From the NCBI RefSeq assembly GCF_011039205.1, contig NZ_JAAKEL010000009.1, forward strand, positions 48,808-112,807: 64,000 nt of DNA. Reading direction: 5' to 3'. Positions within the stretch are counted from its first letter, which is position 1; each line of letters starts with the position of its first letter. Under the pieces are notes generated by a model. That model saw only the letters and a program-made list of their open reading frames with translations, was not told where the DNA came from and ran no database searches. Shown piece by piece: positions 40,444 to 49,390 of the stretch. The stretch comes from Dysgonomonas sp. ZJ279 (GTDB lineage: Bacteria > Bacteroidota > Bacteroidia > Bacteroidales > Dysgonomonadaceae). The translations under genes and the position numbers were made by a program.

Positions 40444-40803
40444 ATGGAACCAATTTGTAAATTAAAAGATATATATAAGGCGCTTTATCAGTTTGAAAAA
40501 GACTTTTCAGATACCAATAGAATTACGATCAACGAAGGTGTAGTGCTTTGCTGCCTGAAAGATGGTAAGTCTAAGTCGGCTAACGAGCTGTGCGATTTTG
40601 TCGGGTTGTCTAATTCGAGGGTTTCGCGTGTAATAAATACCGTGGAAGCAAAAGGATATATCAGCCGTGAAATGGGAGCAGTAGATAAACGCCAGATGAT
40701 TTTTACATTGACTGATTCAGGTAAAGAAAAAATAAAAGAAATGTTGAGTAAAGAGATGGATTTTTCAGGATTAACAGCTCAGATTTCGAAGCTAATGGAA
40801 TAA
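40444..40803 (+). CDS. MarR-family transcriptional regulator
   Basis: A 119-residue winged-helix regulator. The helix-turn-helix region is SANELCDFVGLSNSRVSRVINTVEAKGYISREMGAVDKRQMIFTLTDSGKEKI, with the DKRQ wing typical of MarR. Two cysteines adjoin in LCCLKDG, and another lies in LCDFVGLS; they could sense thiol oxidation or persulfides, but this is speculative. It is 53 bases upstream of the disulfide-reductase fusion gene and most likely controls it. Confidence 0.9.
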   Translation: MEPICKLKDIYKALYQFEKDFSDTNRITINEGVVLCCLKDGKSKSANELCDFVGLSNSRVSRVINTVEAKGYISREMGAVDKRQMIFTLTDSGKEKIKEMLSKEMDFSGLTAQISKLME

Positions 40804-40856
40804 ATTCCATTTTTTTTATTCAAATGATTGCTAATAACAAATATATACAATAACAA

Positions 40857-43304
40857 ATGATTAAAATATTAATAATCGGAGGTGTGGCAGGAGGGGCTAC
40901 CACTGCAGCCCGTTTAAGAAGAATGGATGAAAAAGCTCAAATCGTTTTATTCGAAAGGGGTGAGTATGTTTCTTATGCCAATTGTGGTTTACCTTATTAT
41001 ATCGGAGGAGCAATAACTGAAAGAGATCGGCTTTTTGTTCAAACAGCCGAAGGGTTTACCAAACGGTTCAATATAGATATTCGTGTAAAATCGGAAGTGA
41101 CCGCAATCGATTTGAAGAATAAGTCCGTTAGAGTTCACAATCTTTCTAAAGATGAGATATATACCGAAAGTTACGATAAGCTTGTTGTGTCTACGGGTGC
41201 AGAGCCGATAAAACCGCCGATAGTAGGGATTAATGATAAGCGCATCTTTTCTTTACGGAATGTTCCCGATATGGATCAGATAAAAGAATACATCGACAAG
41301 TATCAACCGAAAAAGGCCGTTGTGGTTGGTGGTGGATTTATCGGTCTTGAGATGGTCGAGAATCTGCACGAGGCAGGATTGGAGGTTTGTGTAATCGAAA
41401 GGGCAGATCAAGTAATGGCGCCAATCGATTTCTCAATGGCTTCGATTGTTCATCAACATCTCAAAAGTAAAAATGTGGGATTGCTGCTAGATGAAAATGT
41501 CGTAGAATTCAAATCGGAAGGTGATGAAATAAAAGTCTTATTGGAGAGTAAGAAAGAAGTCGTAGCCGATATGGTTATACTGAGCATTGGCGTTCGCCCA
41601 GAAACTAAGCTTGCAAAAGAAGCCGGATTGGAAATCGGTTCACTGGGAGGAATCAAAGTAGATGAATATTTGCAGACCTCAGACGAGGATGTGTATGCTT
41701 TAGGAGACGCTGTAGAGATTTTCAATCCCATAACAACGAAACACTCGCTGATCCCTTTAGCGGGTCCTGCGAACAAGCAGGGGCGTATTGTGGCCGATAA
41801 TATAGTGGAAGGCAATCACCGTAAATATAATGGAACTATAGGGACATCCATTGCTAAAGTATTCGATCTTACTGTAGCTGCTGCCGGAGCATCGTCAAAA
41901 TTATTAGAGAGGGAGCAGATTGCTCATCTTTCGTCCTATACACATGGTAGTTCACATGCAGGTTATTATCCTAATGCATTGCCATTATCTATAAAGATAA
42001 ACTTTTCACCCGAAGATGGAAAGCTGCTTGGTGCGCAAGTTGTCGGTTTTGATGGAGTCGATAAGCGTATCGACTTATTCGCTCAGGTAATTAAGAATGG
42101 AGGAACGATATATGATCTGCAAGAAATTGAGCATGCTTATGCTCCGCCCTTTTCATCGGCGAAAGATCCTGTTAATATGGCTGGTTTTGTTGCGGAGAAT
42201 ATATTAAAAGGAAAGGTAAATATTATTCATTGGCAGGATATTAAGAAGCTCGATTCATCAGAGTATATGATTATCGATTCCCGTACCAAGGAGGAATACG
42301 AATTTGCCCATATAAAGGGTGCTGTTAATATTCCTGTTGACGAACTGAGGAATCATTTGCCTGAATTACCAAAGAATAAGAAAATTGTATTTTACTGTGC
42401 TGTGGGATTACGCGGGTATTTAGCTTCTCGTATTTTATTGCAGAATGGATTTTTGCAAGTTTATAACCTTTCAGGTGGGTATAAGACCTATTCGTCTGCA
42501 ATAGAAAAACAATCAACAGATACGATTTTCAGTAAAAATAATAAAGACAAAAAAATGATTAATATAAAGAAAGATATAAAAACAATTACGATCGATGCTT
42601 GCGGACTGCAATGCCCTGGTCCTATTATGCAGTTGAAGAAAAATTATGATCAGATAAATGACGGTGATCAATTGGAAATAAAAGTAACCGATCAGGCTTT
42701 TGGTGAAGACTTGAAAGGGTGGTCAAGAATGGTTGGAGCAGAAATTATCAGTCTGGGTAATGTAGGTGGAATAATTACAGCTCGCATAGAGAAAGCATCT
42801 AAAAACCAATCGGATAGGGATGTAAAATCGGTAGGTGATAATAAAACGATGGTTGTCTTTAGTGATGATCTCGATCGTGCTTTGGCATCTTTCGTTATTG
42901 CAAACGGGGCAGTGGCTTCGGGCAAAAAAGTAAGTATGTTCTTTACATTCTGGGGATTGAATGTTATAAAGAAAACGAATAAGCCAAAGGTATCGAAAGA
43001 TATAATGGGCAAAATGTTTGGTATGATGCTACCGTCGAGCAGTAAGAAACTAAGTTTGTCGAAAATGAACATGGGTGGTATGGGCAGTATAATGATGCGC
43101 CGTATTATGAAAAAGAAAAATATAGAAAGCCTCGAAACATTGATGCAGCAGGCTATCGACAATGGCGTTGAAATGATTGCGTGTTCTATGTCGATGGATG
43201 TGATGGGCATCAAACGTGAAGAACTTTTAGATAGGGTAACAATTGGAGGTGTAGCAGCTTATCTTGACCGTACAGATCATGCAAATACAAATTTATTCAT
43301 CTAA
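40857..43304 (+). CDS. CoA-disulfide reductase / rhodanese / TusA / DsrE-like fusion protein
   Basis: An 815-residue four-part sulfur protein. Residues 1-445: FAD/NAD(P)-dependent CoA-disulfide reductase, with GGVAGGATTAARLRR, the single redox Cys43 in YANCGLPYY and the second dinucleotide site VVVGGGFIGLEM. About 460-545: rhodanese with active Cys514 in FYCAVGLRG. About 570-645: TusA-like domain with DACGLQCPGP (Cys582, Cys586). About 655-815: DsrE/DsrF-like domain with Cys776 in MIACSMSMD. Every expected sulfur-carrying cysteine is present, so sulfane sulfur could pass along the chain. It leads an operon with a DUF6132 protein and a thioredoxin. Such fusions are known; the physiological sulfur source is not. 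Confidence 0.94.
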   Translation: MIKILIIGGVAGGATTAARLRRMDEKAQIVLFERGEYVSYANCGLPYYIGGAITERDRLFVQTAEGFTKRFNIDIRVKSEVTAIDLKNKSVRVHNLSKDEIYTESYDKLVVSTGAEPIKPPIVGINDKRIFSLRNVPDMDQIKEYIDKYQPKKAVVVGGGFIGLEMVENLHEAGLEVCVIERADQVMAPIDFSMASIVHQHLKSKNVGLLLDENVVEFKSEGDEIKVLLESKKEVVADMVILSIGVRPETKLAKEAGLEIGSLGGIKVDEYLQTSDEDVYALGDAVEIFNPITTKHSLIPLAGPANKQGRIVADNIVEGNHRKYNGTIGTSIAKVFDLTVAAAGASSKLLEREQIAHLSSYTHGSSHAGYYPNALPLSIKINFSPEDGKLLGAQVVGFDGVDKRIDLFAQVIKNGGTIYDLQEIEHAYAPPFSSAKDPVNMAGFVAENILKGKVNIIHWQDIKKLDSSEYMIIDSRTKEEYEFAHIKGAVNIPVDELRNHLPELPKNKKIVFYCAVGLRGYLASRILLQNGFLQVYNLSGGYKTYSSAIEKQSTDTIFSKNNKDKKMINIKKDIKTITIDACGLQCPGPIMQLKKNYDQINDGDQLEIKVTDQAFGEDLKGWSRMVGAEIISLGNVGGIITARIEKASKNQSDRDVKSVGDNKTMVVFSDDLDRALASFVIANGAVASGKKVSMFFTFWGLNVIKKTNKPKVSKDIMGKMFGMMLPSSSKKLSLSKMNMGGMGSIMMRRIMKKKNIESLETLMQQAIDNGVEMIACSMSMDVMGIKREELLDRVTIGGVAAYLDRTDHANTNLFI

Positions 43305-43321
43305 AAAAGAAAGGATTGAAA

Positions 43322-43531
43322 ATGGAAAAAATGATTGAAATTTTGAAACGGAACTGGCTATATCCTGTCGGCGCTATTATTGGTGGGGTTGGCGGATACT
43401 TATACTGGTTCTATATAGGATGCGAGAGTGGCAATTGCTCTATTACATCTTCTCCAATAAATAGTGTTATTTGGGGAACTATAATGGGGGTATTGTTGTT
43501 CAGTATATTCAAAAGGGGAGATAATAAATAA
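43322..43531 (+). CDS. DUF6132-like small membrane protein
   Basis: A 69-residue protein with two membrane helices (YPVGAIIGGVGGYLYWFYIG and INSVIWGTIMGVLLFSIF). Between them is the conserved CESGNCSITSSP, with a pair of cysteines facing the periplasm or membrane surface. The ATG at 43322 follows the fusion gene by 17 bases; a TTG six bases earlier is less likely. The cysteine pair and the operon suggest a sulfur or redox role. Confidence 0.8.
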   Translation: MEKMIEILKRNWLYPVGAIIGGVGGYLYWFYIGCESGNCSITSSPINSVIWGTIMGVLLFSIFKRGDNK

Positions 43532-43547
43532 TTAGAAAGGATATAAT

Positions 43548-43910
43548 ATGAAAACTATATATTTGACAAAAGCAGATTTCTTAACAAAAGTGGCGAATTA
43601 TGAAGTGAATCCCGATTGGAAATATTTGGGTGATAAACCTGCTTTGATCGATTTTTATGCTTCATGGTGTGGACCCTGCAAAGCTCTTGCTCCTGTATTG
43701 GAAGAGCTTGCGGCAGAATATAAAGATGAAGTTTATATTTATAAGGTTGATACAGAACAAGAGGAAGAACTAGCGGAATTATTCGGAATCAGAAGTATTC
43801 CAAGCTTACTGTTTGTACCTTTAAATGAGTCTCCTCAGATGTCTCAGGGAGCGGTGCCTAAGCCACAGCTAAAAGACGCTATTGATAAGATTCTGCTAAA
43901 AAAAGATTAA
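43548..43910 (+). CDS. Thioredoxin
   Basis: A 120-residue thioredoxin with the active site WCGPCK (about residues 40-45) within ALIDFYASWCGPCKALAPVLEEL, and the cis-Pro in IRSIPSLLF. No signal peptide, so cytoplasmic. It lies 16 bases after the DUF6132 gene and would supply electrons to the sulfur-handling proteins encoded upstream. Confidence 0.95.
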   Translation: MKTIYLTKADFLTKVANYEVNPDWKYLGDKPALIDFYASWCGPCKALAPVLEELAAEYKDEVYIYKVDTEQEEELAELFGIRSIPSLLFVPLNESPQMSQGAVPKPQLKDAIDKILLKKD

Positions 43911-43949
43911 GTGTACGAGTGAAAAGAGAAGTGAAGATTGTTAAGGTTG

Positions 43950-43978
43950 GGTTGGAGTGTAAAGCTCCAACCTTTTTT
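43950..43978 (+). terminator. Terminator of the sulfur operon
   Basis: Eight-base-pair GC-rich stem (GGTTGGAG at 43950-43957 with 43965-43972), 7-base loop, followed by TTTTTT. Confidence 0.88.
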
Positions 43979-44034
43979 ATTGCAAAAATAATATATGTGT
44001 AAGTGTAATTCTGTATTTATAGGGGCGATATTAT

Positions 44035-44064
44035 TTTGTATTGTCAAATAATAAAATAACTTTG
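44035..44064 (+). promoter_or_regulatory. Promoter of the six-hairpin glycosidase gene
   Basis: TTTG at 44035-44038, 18-base spacer, TAACTTTG at 44057-44064. It lies 30 bases before the ATG at 44094 and favours that start over an earlier in-frame codon at 44070. Confidence 0.65.
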
Positions 44065-44093
44065 TATATATGTCCGTACAAATAATATATACT

Positions 44094-45392
44094 ATGAAAA
44101 AGAATTACAGTATTTTATGTGTTTTACTCTCCTTGTTATTTTCTTGTTCTAAGCCTAATGAAACGCAACAGCTGGCAAGTACTATAAGTAAAGATAGCTC
44201 TTTGCATATAGTTGATAGCATGGCTCGGGCGGTTATCCGTAGTGGATTTAATGCAGGTAGCGGTTATTCGCAGATTTGGGCGCGTGATATGAATACTTTT
44301 ATCGAAGTGGCATGTGAAGAAAGTAATCCTCAGGATTTGAGAAATGCGATTCTTCTTTTCTTTGCTCTTCAGCAGCCTAACAATGAAATGATCGATGGAT
44401 ACGTATTAAAACCTGAATTTACATGGAATGACGATACCCCTTATTATTCGGATGCTGCTCCCGATCATGTGGCATTTAAAAATACGGTAGAAACTGATCA
44501 GGAATCGTCACTTATACAGATTGTAGGAAAATACATCCGCAAAACAGGAGATAAATCTATTTTACAGGAAGTAGTAGCAGGAAAAACTGTTATCGAACGA
44601 ATGGGACTTATGGTAGATTACCTGAAGAAAGAGCGTTTCAGTGAAAAATATGGTCTTATATATGGTGCTATGACTGCCGATTGGGGCGACGTACAACCTA
44701 ATGATGATTGTGGTTGTGATATAAATGAACTATCAGATTTGGCAATAGATGTATATGATAATGCAATGCTTATCATTGCGCTCGATTATCTTCAGGAAAT
44801 GACTGATGATAGTGTGAAAAAGCAAGAATGGAAAGACCTGCGCACCAGTTTGGCTGAAAATGTAAGAAAGCATTTGTGGGATACTGAACGACAAAAATTC
44901 ATTCCTCATATTTATCTTGATAAATCTCCTATTCCCGAAGGGTTTGACGAGTTGGCTATTCATTATCATGGAGGTACAGCCGTTGCAATAGAGGCAGGCT
45001 TGTTATCGAAAGAAGAAATCGCCATAGCTAATAAGCAAATGGTCGAAAATGTTCGCTTGTCAGGAATGCCTAGTATTGGATTGACTCTTTATCCTACCTA
45101 TCCCGAAGGTTTTTTCAGAGGAGGAATGGGTACACCTTATGTGTATCAGAATGGCGGTGACTGGACTTGGTTTGGTGGGCGTATGATACAGCAACTCATA
45201 GCCAATGGATTTACAGAGGAAGCCTATGACGAGGTTCGGCCAATGATAGACCGTGTTATAAAAAATCAAGGTTTTTACGAGTGGTATGGCAAAGGATGTA
45301 AGCCTGATGGCTCGGGTCATTTTAAAGGTTCGGCAGGAGTATTGGCTAAATCAATAGAAATGTTTAATCAATGGGCTGACGAAAATAAGTAA
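44094..45392 (+). CDS. Six-hairpin glycosidase-like lipoprotein
   Basis: A 432-residue lipoprotein (signal NYSILCVLLSLLFSC). The mature part resembles an (alpha/alpha)6-barrel glycosidase: SGYSQIWARDMNTFIE near the N-terminus, TVETDQESSLIQIVGKYI, a TADWGDVQPNDDCG segment with candidate acidic catalytic residues, and GGDWTWFGGRMIQQL with EWYGKGCKPDGSGHFKGSAG near the end. I cannot place it in a CAZy family by reading. It is monocistronic, with its own promoter and terminator. Confidence 0.7.
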   Translation: MKKNYSILCVLLSLLFSCSKPNETQQLASTISKDSSLHIVDSMARAVIRSGFNAGSGYSQIWARDMNTFIEVACEESNPQDLRNAILLFFALQQPNNEMIDGYVLKPEFTWNDDTPYYSDAAPDHVAFKNTVETDQESSLIQIVGKYIRKTGDKSILQEVVAGKTVIERMGLMVDYLKKERFSEKYGLIYGAMTADWGDVQPNDDCGCDINELSDLAIDVYDNAMLIIALDYLQEMTDDSVKKQEWKDLRTSLAENVRKHLWDTERQKFIPHIYLDKSPIPEGFDELAIHYHGGTAVAIEAGLLSKEEIAIANKQMVENVRLSGMPSIGLTLYPTYPEGFFRGGMGTPYVYQNGGDWTWFGGRMIQQLIANGFTEEAYDEVRPMIDRVIKNQGFYEWYGKGCKPDGSGHFKGSAGVLAKSIEMFNQWADENK

Positions 45393-45426
45393 ATTAGTAC
45401 CGCAGTTATATCGGTTAATATATTAA

Positions 45427-45457
45427 AAAGGTTGTCTCATTTTTTGAGACAACCTTT
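45427..45457. terminator. Bidirectional terminator between the glycosidase and OmpA genes
   Basis: Thirteen-base-pair perfect stem (45427-45439 with 45445-45457) and a 5-base T loop. It is flanked by T-rich tails on both strands and sits between convergent genes. Confidence 0.9.
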
Positions 45458-45487
45458 ATTTATGACAACCATTTGTAAGGCGGATAA

Positions 45488-46357
45488 TCAATTTGCGTCG
45501 AGAGAACTTGGCGGAGCCTGTTCGATCAATTCCATAAACTGATCCAGTTTAGGAGTAATGATTATCTGAGTTCTACGGTTACGAGCTTTTCCTTCAGGTG
45601 TACTGTTGCTTACAATCGGATTGTATTCTCCACGTCCGGCAGCAGTCAAACGTTTAGGATCAATTCCGTAATTGTCTTGCAATGCCTGAACAACGGATGA
45701 ACCACGCAAAGCACTCAGATCCCAATTGTTACGGATGTTAGGACGTGAAATTGGATCTGTGTCGGTATTTCCTTCCACCAATACATCATAGTCTTTATAA
45801 TCTAAGATGATTTTAGCGATCTTACTAAGAGTTTGACCTGCTTTGTCACTTATTTCAAAGCTTCCGGAACGATACAACATGTTATCGGACAAAGAAATAT
45901 ACACAACGCCTTTCAATACTTGAATATCCAAGTCTTTCATTTCTTCGCGAGATAGTGAACGGGTAAGATTATTAACCATTACAAGATTCAAAGAATCAGA
46001 TCTGTTTTTAGCTTGTACCAAATGTTGGATAAAGCGGTTAGATGCATTGATTTCATCGACCAGCTTTCCAATATTCAAATTACCTTGAGAGTTTTGCGAA
46101 AGACTCTTATTCAACGAATTTTGCATATCAGTTAGAGCTGCACGCAATTCATCATTGTTTTTTCGGGCTTCAGCCAGTCTATCTTCAAGACTTGTCACGC
46201 GGGTGCGGCTCTCTGTCAACTGCAATTGACTTCCTTGAAATTCTGTTTGTAGTTGTTTGTAGTCTGTTTCTAAATTCCGAAACTTACCCCTACTAACACA
46301 ACTCGTAAACATTATACTTGCTGTTAATATGAACAGCGACCAAAAAGAATACTTCAT
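45488..46357 (-). CDS. OmpA-family outer-membrane lipoprotein
   Basis: A 289-residue protein. Lipoprotein signal with Cys at about 20 (ASIMFTSCVSRGKF). Residues 25-120 are a long coiled coil (LETDYKQLQTEFQGSQLQLTES...). The C-terminal OmpA domain (about 155-275) has VLVEGNTDTDP, NWDLSALRGSSVVQAL, LTAAGRGEYNPIVSN and the peptidoglycan-binding ARNRRTQI. It would tether the outer membrane to peptidoglycan. A TPR-PD40 gene lies upstream on the same strand, separated by about 250 bases with a REP-like element. Confidence 0.93.
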   Translation of the reverse strand: MKYSFWSLFILTASIMFTSCVSRGKFRNLETDYKQLQTEFQGSQLQLTESRTRVTSLEDRLAEARKNNDELRAALTDMQNSLNKSLSQNSQGNLNIGKLVDEINASNRFIQHLVQAKNRSDSLNLVMVNNLTRSLSREEMKDLDIQVLKGVVYISLSDNMLYRSGSFEISDKAGQTLSKIAKIILDYKDYDVLVEGNTDTDPISRPNIRNNWDLSALRGSSVVQALQDNYGIDPKRLTAAGRGEYNPIVSNSTPEGKARNRRTQIIITPKLDQFMELIEQAPPSSLDAN

Positions 46358-46488
46358 AAACTAAATCTTATTGTTAAATTTAATATGTAATCAATATTTA
46401 TAACAATAATGCTAGCTAATTAGTTTGAAGTGGGATGGGGTTTATCTATTTATATTTTATTGAAATGATGCTCTACTTCATATAGAAA

Positions 46489-46602
46489 ATGAGGGCGTGT
46501 TGTAACATTTTTCGTATGATTCTGTCATCCTGAACGGAGTGAAGAATGACAAAAGCGAGTAACACTTTAAACAGTGTGCTTTTACTTACAACACTCCCTC
46601 AT
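46489..46602. repeat. Inverted-repeat element with a REP-like core
   Basis: Seventeen-base outer arms (46489-46505 and 46586-46602) match at 16 of 17 positions. Inside, 46523-46551 starts with TGTCATCC and ends with ATGACA, resembling the arms of the element at 2941-3021. A small hairpin (ACACT...AGTGT, 46562-46577) also lies inside. The whole is ~114 bases and begins 5 bases after the stop of the minus-strand TPR-PD40 gene. Confidence 0.7.
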
Positions 46603-46607
46603 GCTAA

Positions 46608-48035
46608 CTATTTCAGTAATTGTATTTCTTGATTGCGGGCTTGAATTTCCATCAGTGGAATTTCTTTTTGCAGTTGCTCTTGCCGCTTTTCCATATTTAA
46701 AATCGAAGCGCTTATTCGGCGTTTGCCTTCTTGCGACGAACCTATATAGTTTACTCGTTCGCTTTCGAGCTTCTCATCTAAAGTGTTTAATTCATTTTTT
46801 AATTGCTGTACCTTGGTGTAGGCTTCTCGTGCAGGTTTGCTCTTAAAGTCACCCAACGAATAATAAGTGTATGTATCGTTGATTACAAATTCGAAATCAT
46901 GATTAACTTTTTCTTTTACTTCCGCGTCTTTCCTCGCCAATGTTATTAGTTTGGAATAGTTTGTGCCTGGTATCCATGAACTTTTTATTGATGATATATG
47001 TGCTCTTCCTGCCAAATATTGTTCGTCATCACTACTTATTATTTTGACCGTGCCATTAGGAATGAATGTGTAGACACATACTTTTCCTTCACGTTGAAAG
47101 CGATCTGAAGCGAACCAGCCGACTCCTTTTTCTTCATCAACCACCATCATATAGTCGTTGTACAGCGAATTAAACGGCATATTTAAGCGTTCGGGTGTGA
47201 GAAATGTATCATTATTCATATTGTAGCGGGAAACAAACAGGTCGTATCCACCGATTGATTCTTCGTCTCGGGCTGCAAAGTATATCGTAACACCGTCAGC
47301 CATCATGTATGGATAGTTTACATCGCCCTCCAAGCCAAAGTTGGTTGCAGATAGTTCTTTTTCATTGCCAAAATCATCAAGAAGCTTTTCCATCGAGAAC
47401 AGGCTATAAGAAATACCTTCGAGGGGTTGGCCGTAATATATCTTTGTTCCTTTCTCATTAAAATAAACCGTAGACTCAACAGGTCTGCTACTTGTAAATA
47501 CTTTATTGAAATAGTCGAGACGCCCCGAACTGGTGCTCATTTTGTAGGCAGAAAGAAATTCTGCTTTATCAACAACTATGCTGTCTATGATTTGTACATC
47601 CTCGGTGTTAGAAACCATTCGATTCAATCGCGATGTCAGCTTTCTTTTCTCTTCGAGATTAGCACGGGCTGCATCATCTTTCTTTTTTAGTAAGGCTTCG
47701 TATTTACTAAACATATCTCTCGCTTCTGAGAAACGGTATTGATTGGTGTAAAGCATTCCCAAATAGAGAAAAGAGTCTTGTATTCTTTTGGTGGAAGCAA
47801 AACGAAGTGCTTCTTCTGCTTTTTTGAGGTTTTGATTTGTTTCGAATAAACACGCACCATACCAGAAATTTATAGATGCATCTGTGGGTTTTGCATTATA
47901 TTCGCCTTCGAATAGGGGTAAAGCCTTTTCAAACTCCCCTTTGTTGTATAATTCTTTAGCTTCGGTTAGTGTTTGTGTTAAAGCGGTGGTTACACAGCTT
48001 ACGGATAACAACAAGTATATAATAACTGATCTCAT
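46608..48035 (-). CDS. TPR and PD40 (WD40-like) repeat envelope protein
   Basis: A 475-residue exported protein with a signal peptide (about 1-20, ending TALTQT). TPR-like helices cover 22-130 (EAKELYNKGEFEKALPLFE). A beta-propeller PD40 region covers about 185-330 (GDVNYPYMMADGVTIYFAARDEESIGGYDLFVSRYN, then GVGWFASDR). A C-terminal coiled coil ends the protein. This is the N-terminal layout of many Bacteroidota OmpA-like proteins but without the OmpA domain, and a separate OmpA gene lies downstream on the same strand, so the two could act together in outer-membrane anchoring. Confidence 0.82.
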   Translation of the reverse strand: MRSVIIYLLLSVSCVTTALTQTLTEAKELYNKGEFEKALPLFEGEYNAKPTDASINFWYGACLFETNQNLKKAEEALRFASTKRIQDSFLYLGMLYTNQYRFSEARDMFSKYEALLKKKDDAARANLEEKRKLTSRLNRMVSNTEDVQIIDSIVVDKAEFLSAYKMSTSSGRLDYFNKVFTSSRPVESTVYFNEKGTKIYYGQPLEGISYSLFSMEKLLDDFGNEKELSATNFGLEGDVNYPYMMADGVTIYFAARDEESIGGYDLFVSRYNMNNDTFLTPERLNMPFNSLYNDYMMVVDEEKGVGWFASDRFQREGKVCVYTFIPNGTVKIISSDDEQYLAGRAHISSIKSSWIPGTNYSKLITLARKDAEVKEKVNHDFEFVINDTYTYYSLGDFKSKPAREAYTKVQQLKNELNTLDEKLESERVNYIGSSQEGKRRISASILNMEKRQEQLQKEIPLMEIQARNQEIQLLK

Positions 48036-48065
48036 AGGGATTATGTATCTTCTGGTTTAATGTTC

Positions 48066-48073
48066 CAAAGATA
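48066..48073 (-). promoter_or_regulatory. Candidate -7 box for the TPR-PD40 gene
   Basis: TATCTTTG on the minus strand, exact match to TAnnTTTG, 31 bases before the ATG. No well-spaced -33 element. Confidence 0.5.
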
Positions 48074-48224
48074 AGAATTTAATATTAAGCTAGCTGACCT
48101 AATCAAAATTTTAGTGGGAACAAGAAATAAAAATCACCAAACGAAAATCCGCATTCAGATAACCTTCAACTAAGAGTCCATATTGACAAACAAAATTCGT
48201 TATTGAAATATAAAAATCATAGAA

Positions 48225-48743
48225 TTATTTATCTAATAGCACAATAAAAGGAGCATTTCCCTGTTGATCAGTTCCGTTTGCAGAGTAGGTTTTACCGTCA
48301 ATGATAATACTTGTACATAACTGATTATTATTCCAATTAGAAATGATGATATGTTCGTCTGAATCGCCAAAAATATAAGGACAAATAAATGTGTGGGTCA
48401 ATCTGGAAGGATGGAAATCTGGTGACTCTGGTGGAGTTGAAGTCGCGAAAACTAAATAATGATAAGAATCGGTCATCTGCAAATATAAGGGAAACAGGGA
48501 AAGTTCTTCTTTGAATTTTCCTATTTGTGCAACCTCCAATCGGTAAATATTTCTTTTTATTTTATGTGCCTCATTTTCTTCTATGTAATCTATTCCACGA
48601 AGCTTATCATTACCTGCACCGTCTTCAAATCTTATTTCCAATCTGTAATGACGTGGTGGAATTGAATCAGCGTAACCTGAGCAACTTAATAATATTGAAG
48701 ATAATGATAGTATGCATATAAAGAATATTATATTGTTTTTCAT
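48225..48743 (-). CDS. Hypothetical lipoprotein
   Basis: A 172-residue protein with a lipoprotein signal (NIIFFICILSLSSILLSCSG). I chose ATG 48743, which starts at MKNN; the frame runs 30 bases further upstream without improving the signal. The mature part is beta-rich and polar (HYRLEIRFEDGAGNDKLRG, HTFICPYIFGDSDEHIIISNWNNNQLC). No family recognised. It sits alone between the TPR-PD40 gene and IS debris. Confidence 0.65.
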   Translation of the reverse strand: MKNNIIFFICILSLSSILLSCSGYADSIPPRHYRLEIRFEDGAGNDKLRGIDYIEENEAHKIKRNIYRLEVAQIGKFKEELSLFPLYLQMTDSYHYLVFATSTPPESPDFHPSRLTHTFICPYIFGDSDEHIIISNWNNNQLCTSIIIDGKTYSANGTDQQGNAPFIVLLDK

Positions 48744-48869
48744 AATTTTATATCTTATAATGGTTAATGGCAATAAATATAAAAACAGTTATTAATAAAA
48801 ACAAATATTCCTCCTAATAAAATAATAAAGTGTTTCTTTTAAGATGTAATTCTTTGTTATACAATAGTT

Positions 48870-49308
48870 AATACCCATTCTCGTAAATGGTGTAAACTGG
48901 GAATAAGCGGAAATTATTGGTTACATATCCTCAAGAAGAATAAGGCTAATTTGGATTTAAATTGCTTTGATGAACTTCTTCAGGTTTTAAAAGCATCTAA
49001 TTGCTACCGATGACTTATTTATCAATGCATATGTCGGTTTTGATTCCAAAGAATTTAAAGATAAGTGCTCTGGATATTGTACAACGACAAAGAAATCTGT
49101 GAATGCCCGTGATGTAGATAGATATAATGATTTAATATTTGATGGCAAGCTTTATAGACAAAGATGTAGAATTGAAAGGACTAATGCTAGAAGGGATAGT
49201 TGTAGGGCTTTCCTTAATAGATTTAAAAACAACAATGTCCTTTTGTATAGCTTTTGTTAGTATATTCTTAAAGAAAATTAATTAGAATAAAAAGTCTAGA
49301 TGACTTCT
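48870..49308 (+). pseudogene. Decayed IS5-family transposase with its right terminal repeat
   Basis: Two collinear fragments in different frames match IS5-type transposases. The first (from 48870) reads HSRKWCKLGISGNYWLHILKKNK, then LDLNCFDELLQVLKASN; the catalytic DGSHT-to-GNHHD middle appears deleted. After a +1 shift, DDLFINAYVGFDSKEF and later LYRQRCRIERTNARRDSCRAFL lead to a stop at 49258-49260. The usual NADAGFDS reads NAYVGFDS, so a catalytic Asp is also lost. The N-terminus and left end are missing. AGTCTAGATGACTTCT at 49293-49308 is the inverted counterpart, 15/16, of the end at 63866-63881, which fixes the right end. Confidence 0.82.
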
Positions 49309-49390
49309 AACTATAAACGAATGCCGAGAAATAAATTTCACTAATTTTGCAGTTGATTTTTTCAACTATTAATTTGATCATTATTATCAT

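Noticed and set aside
48774..48869. Left terminal repeat of the decayed IS
   Set aside because: I searched this stretch by eye for the 16-base end and found none; TTTCTTTTAAGA near 48834 resembles the reverse of a sequence near 49265 but is too AT-rich to trust.
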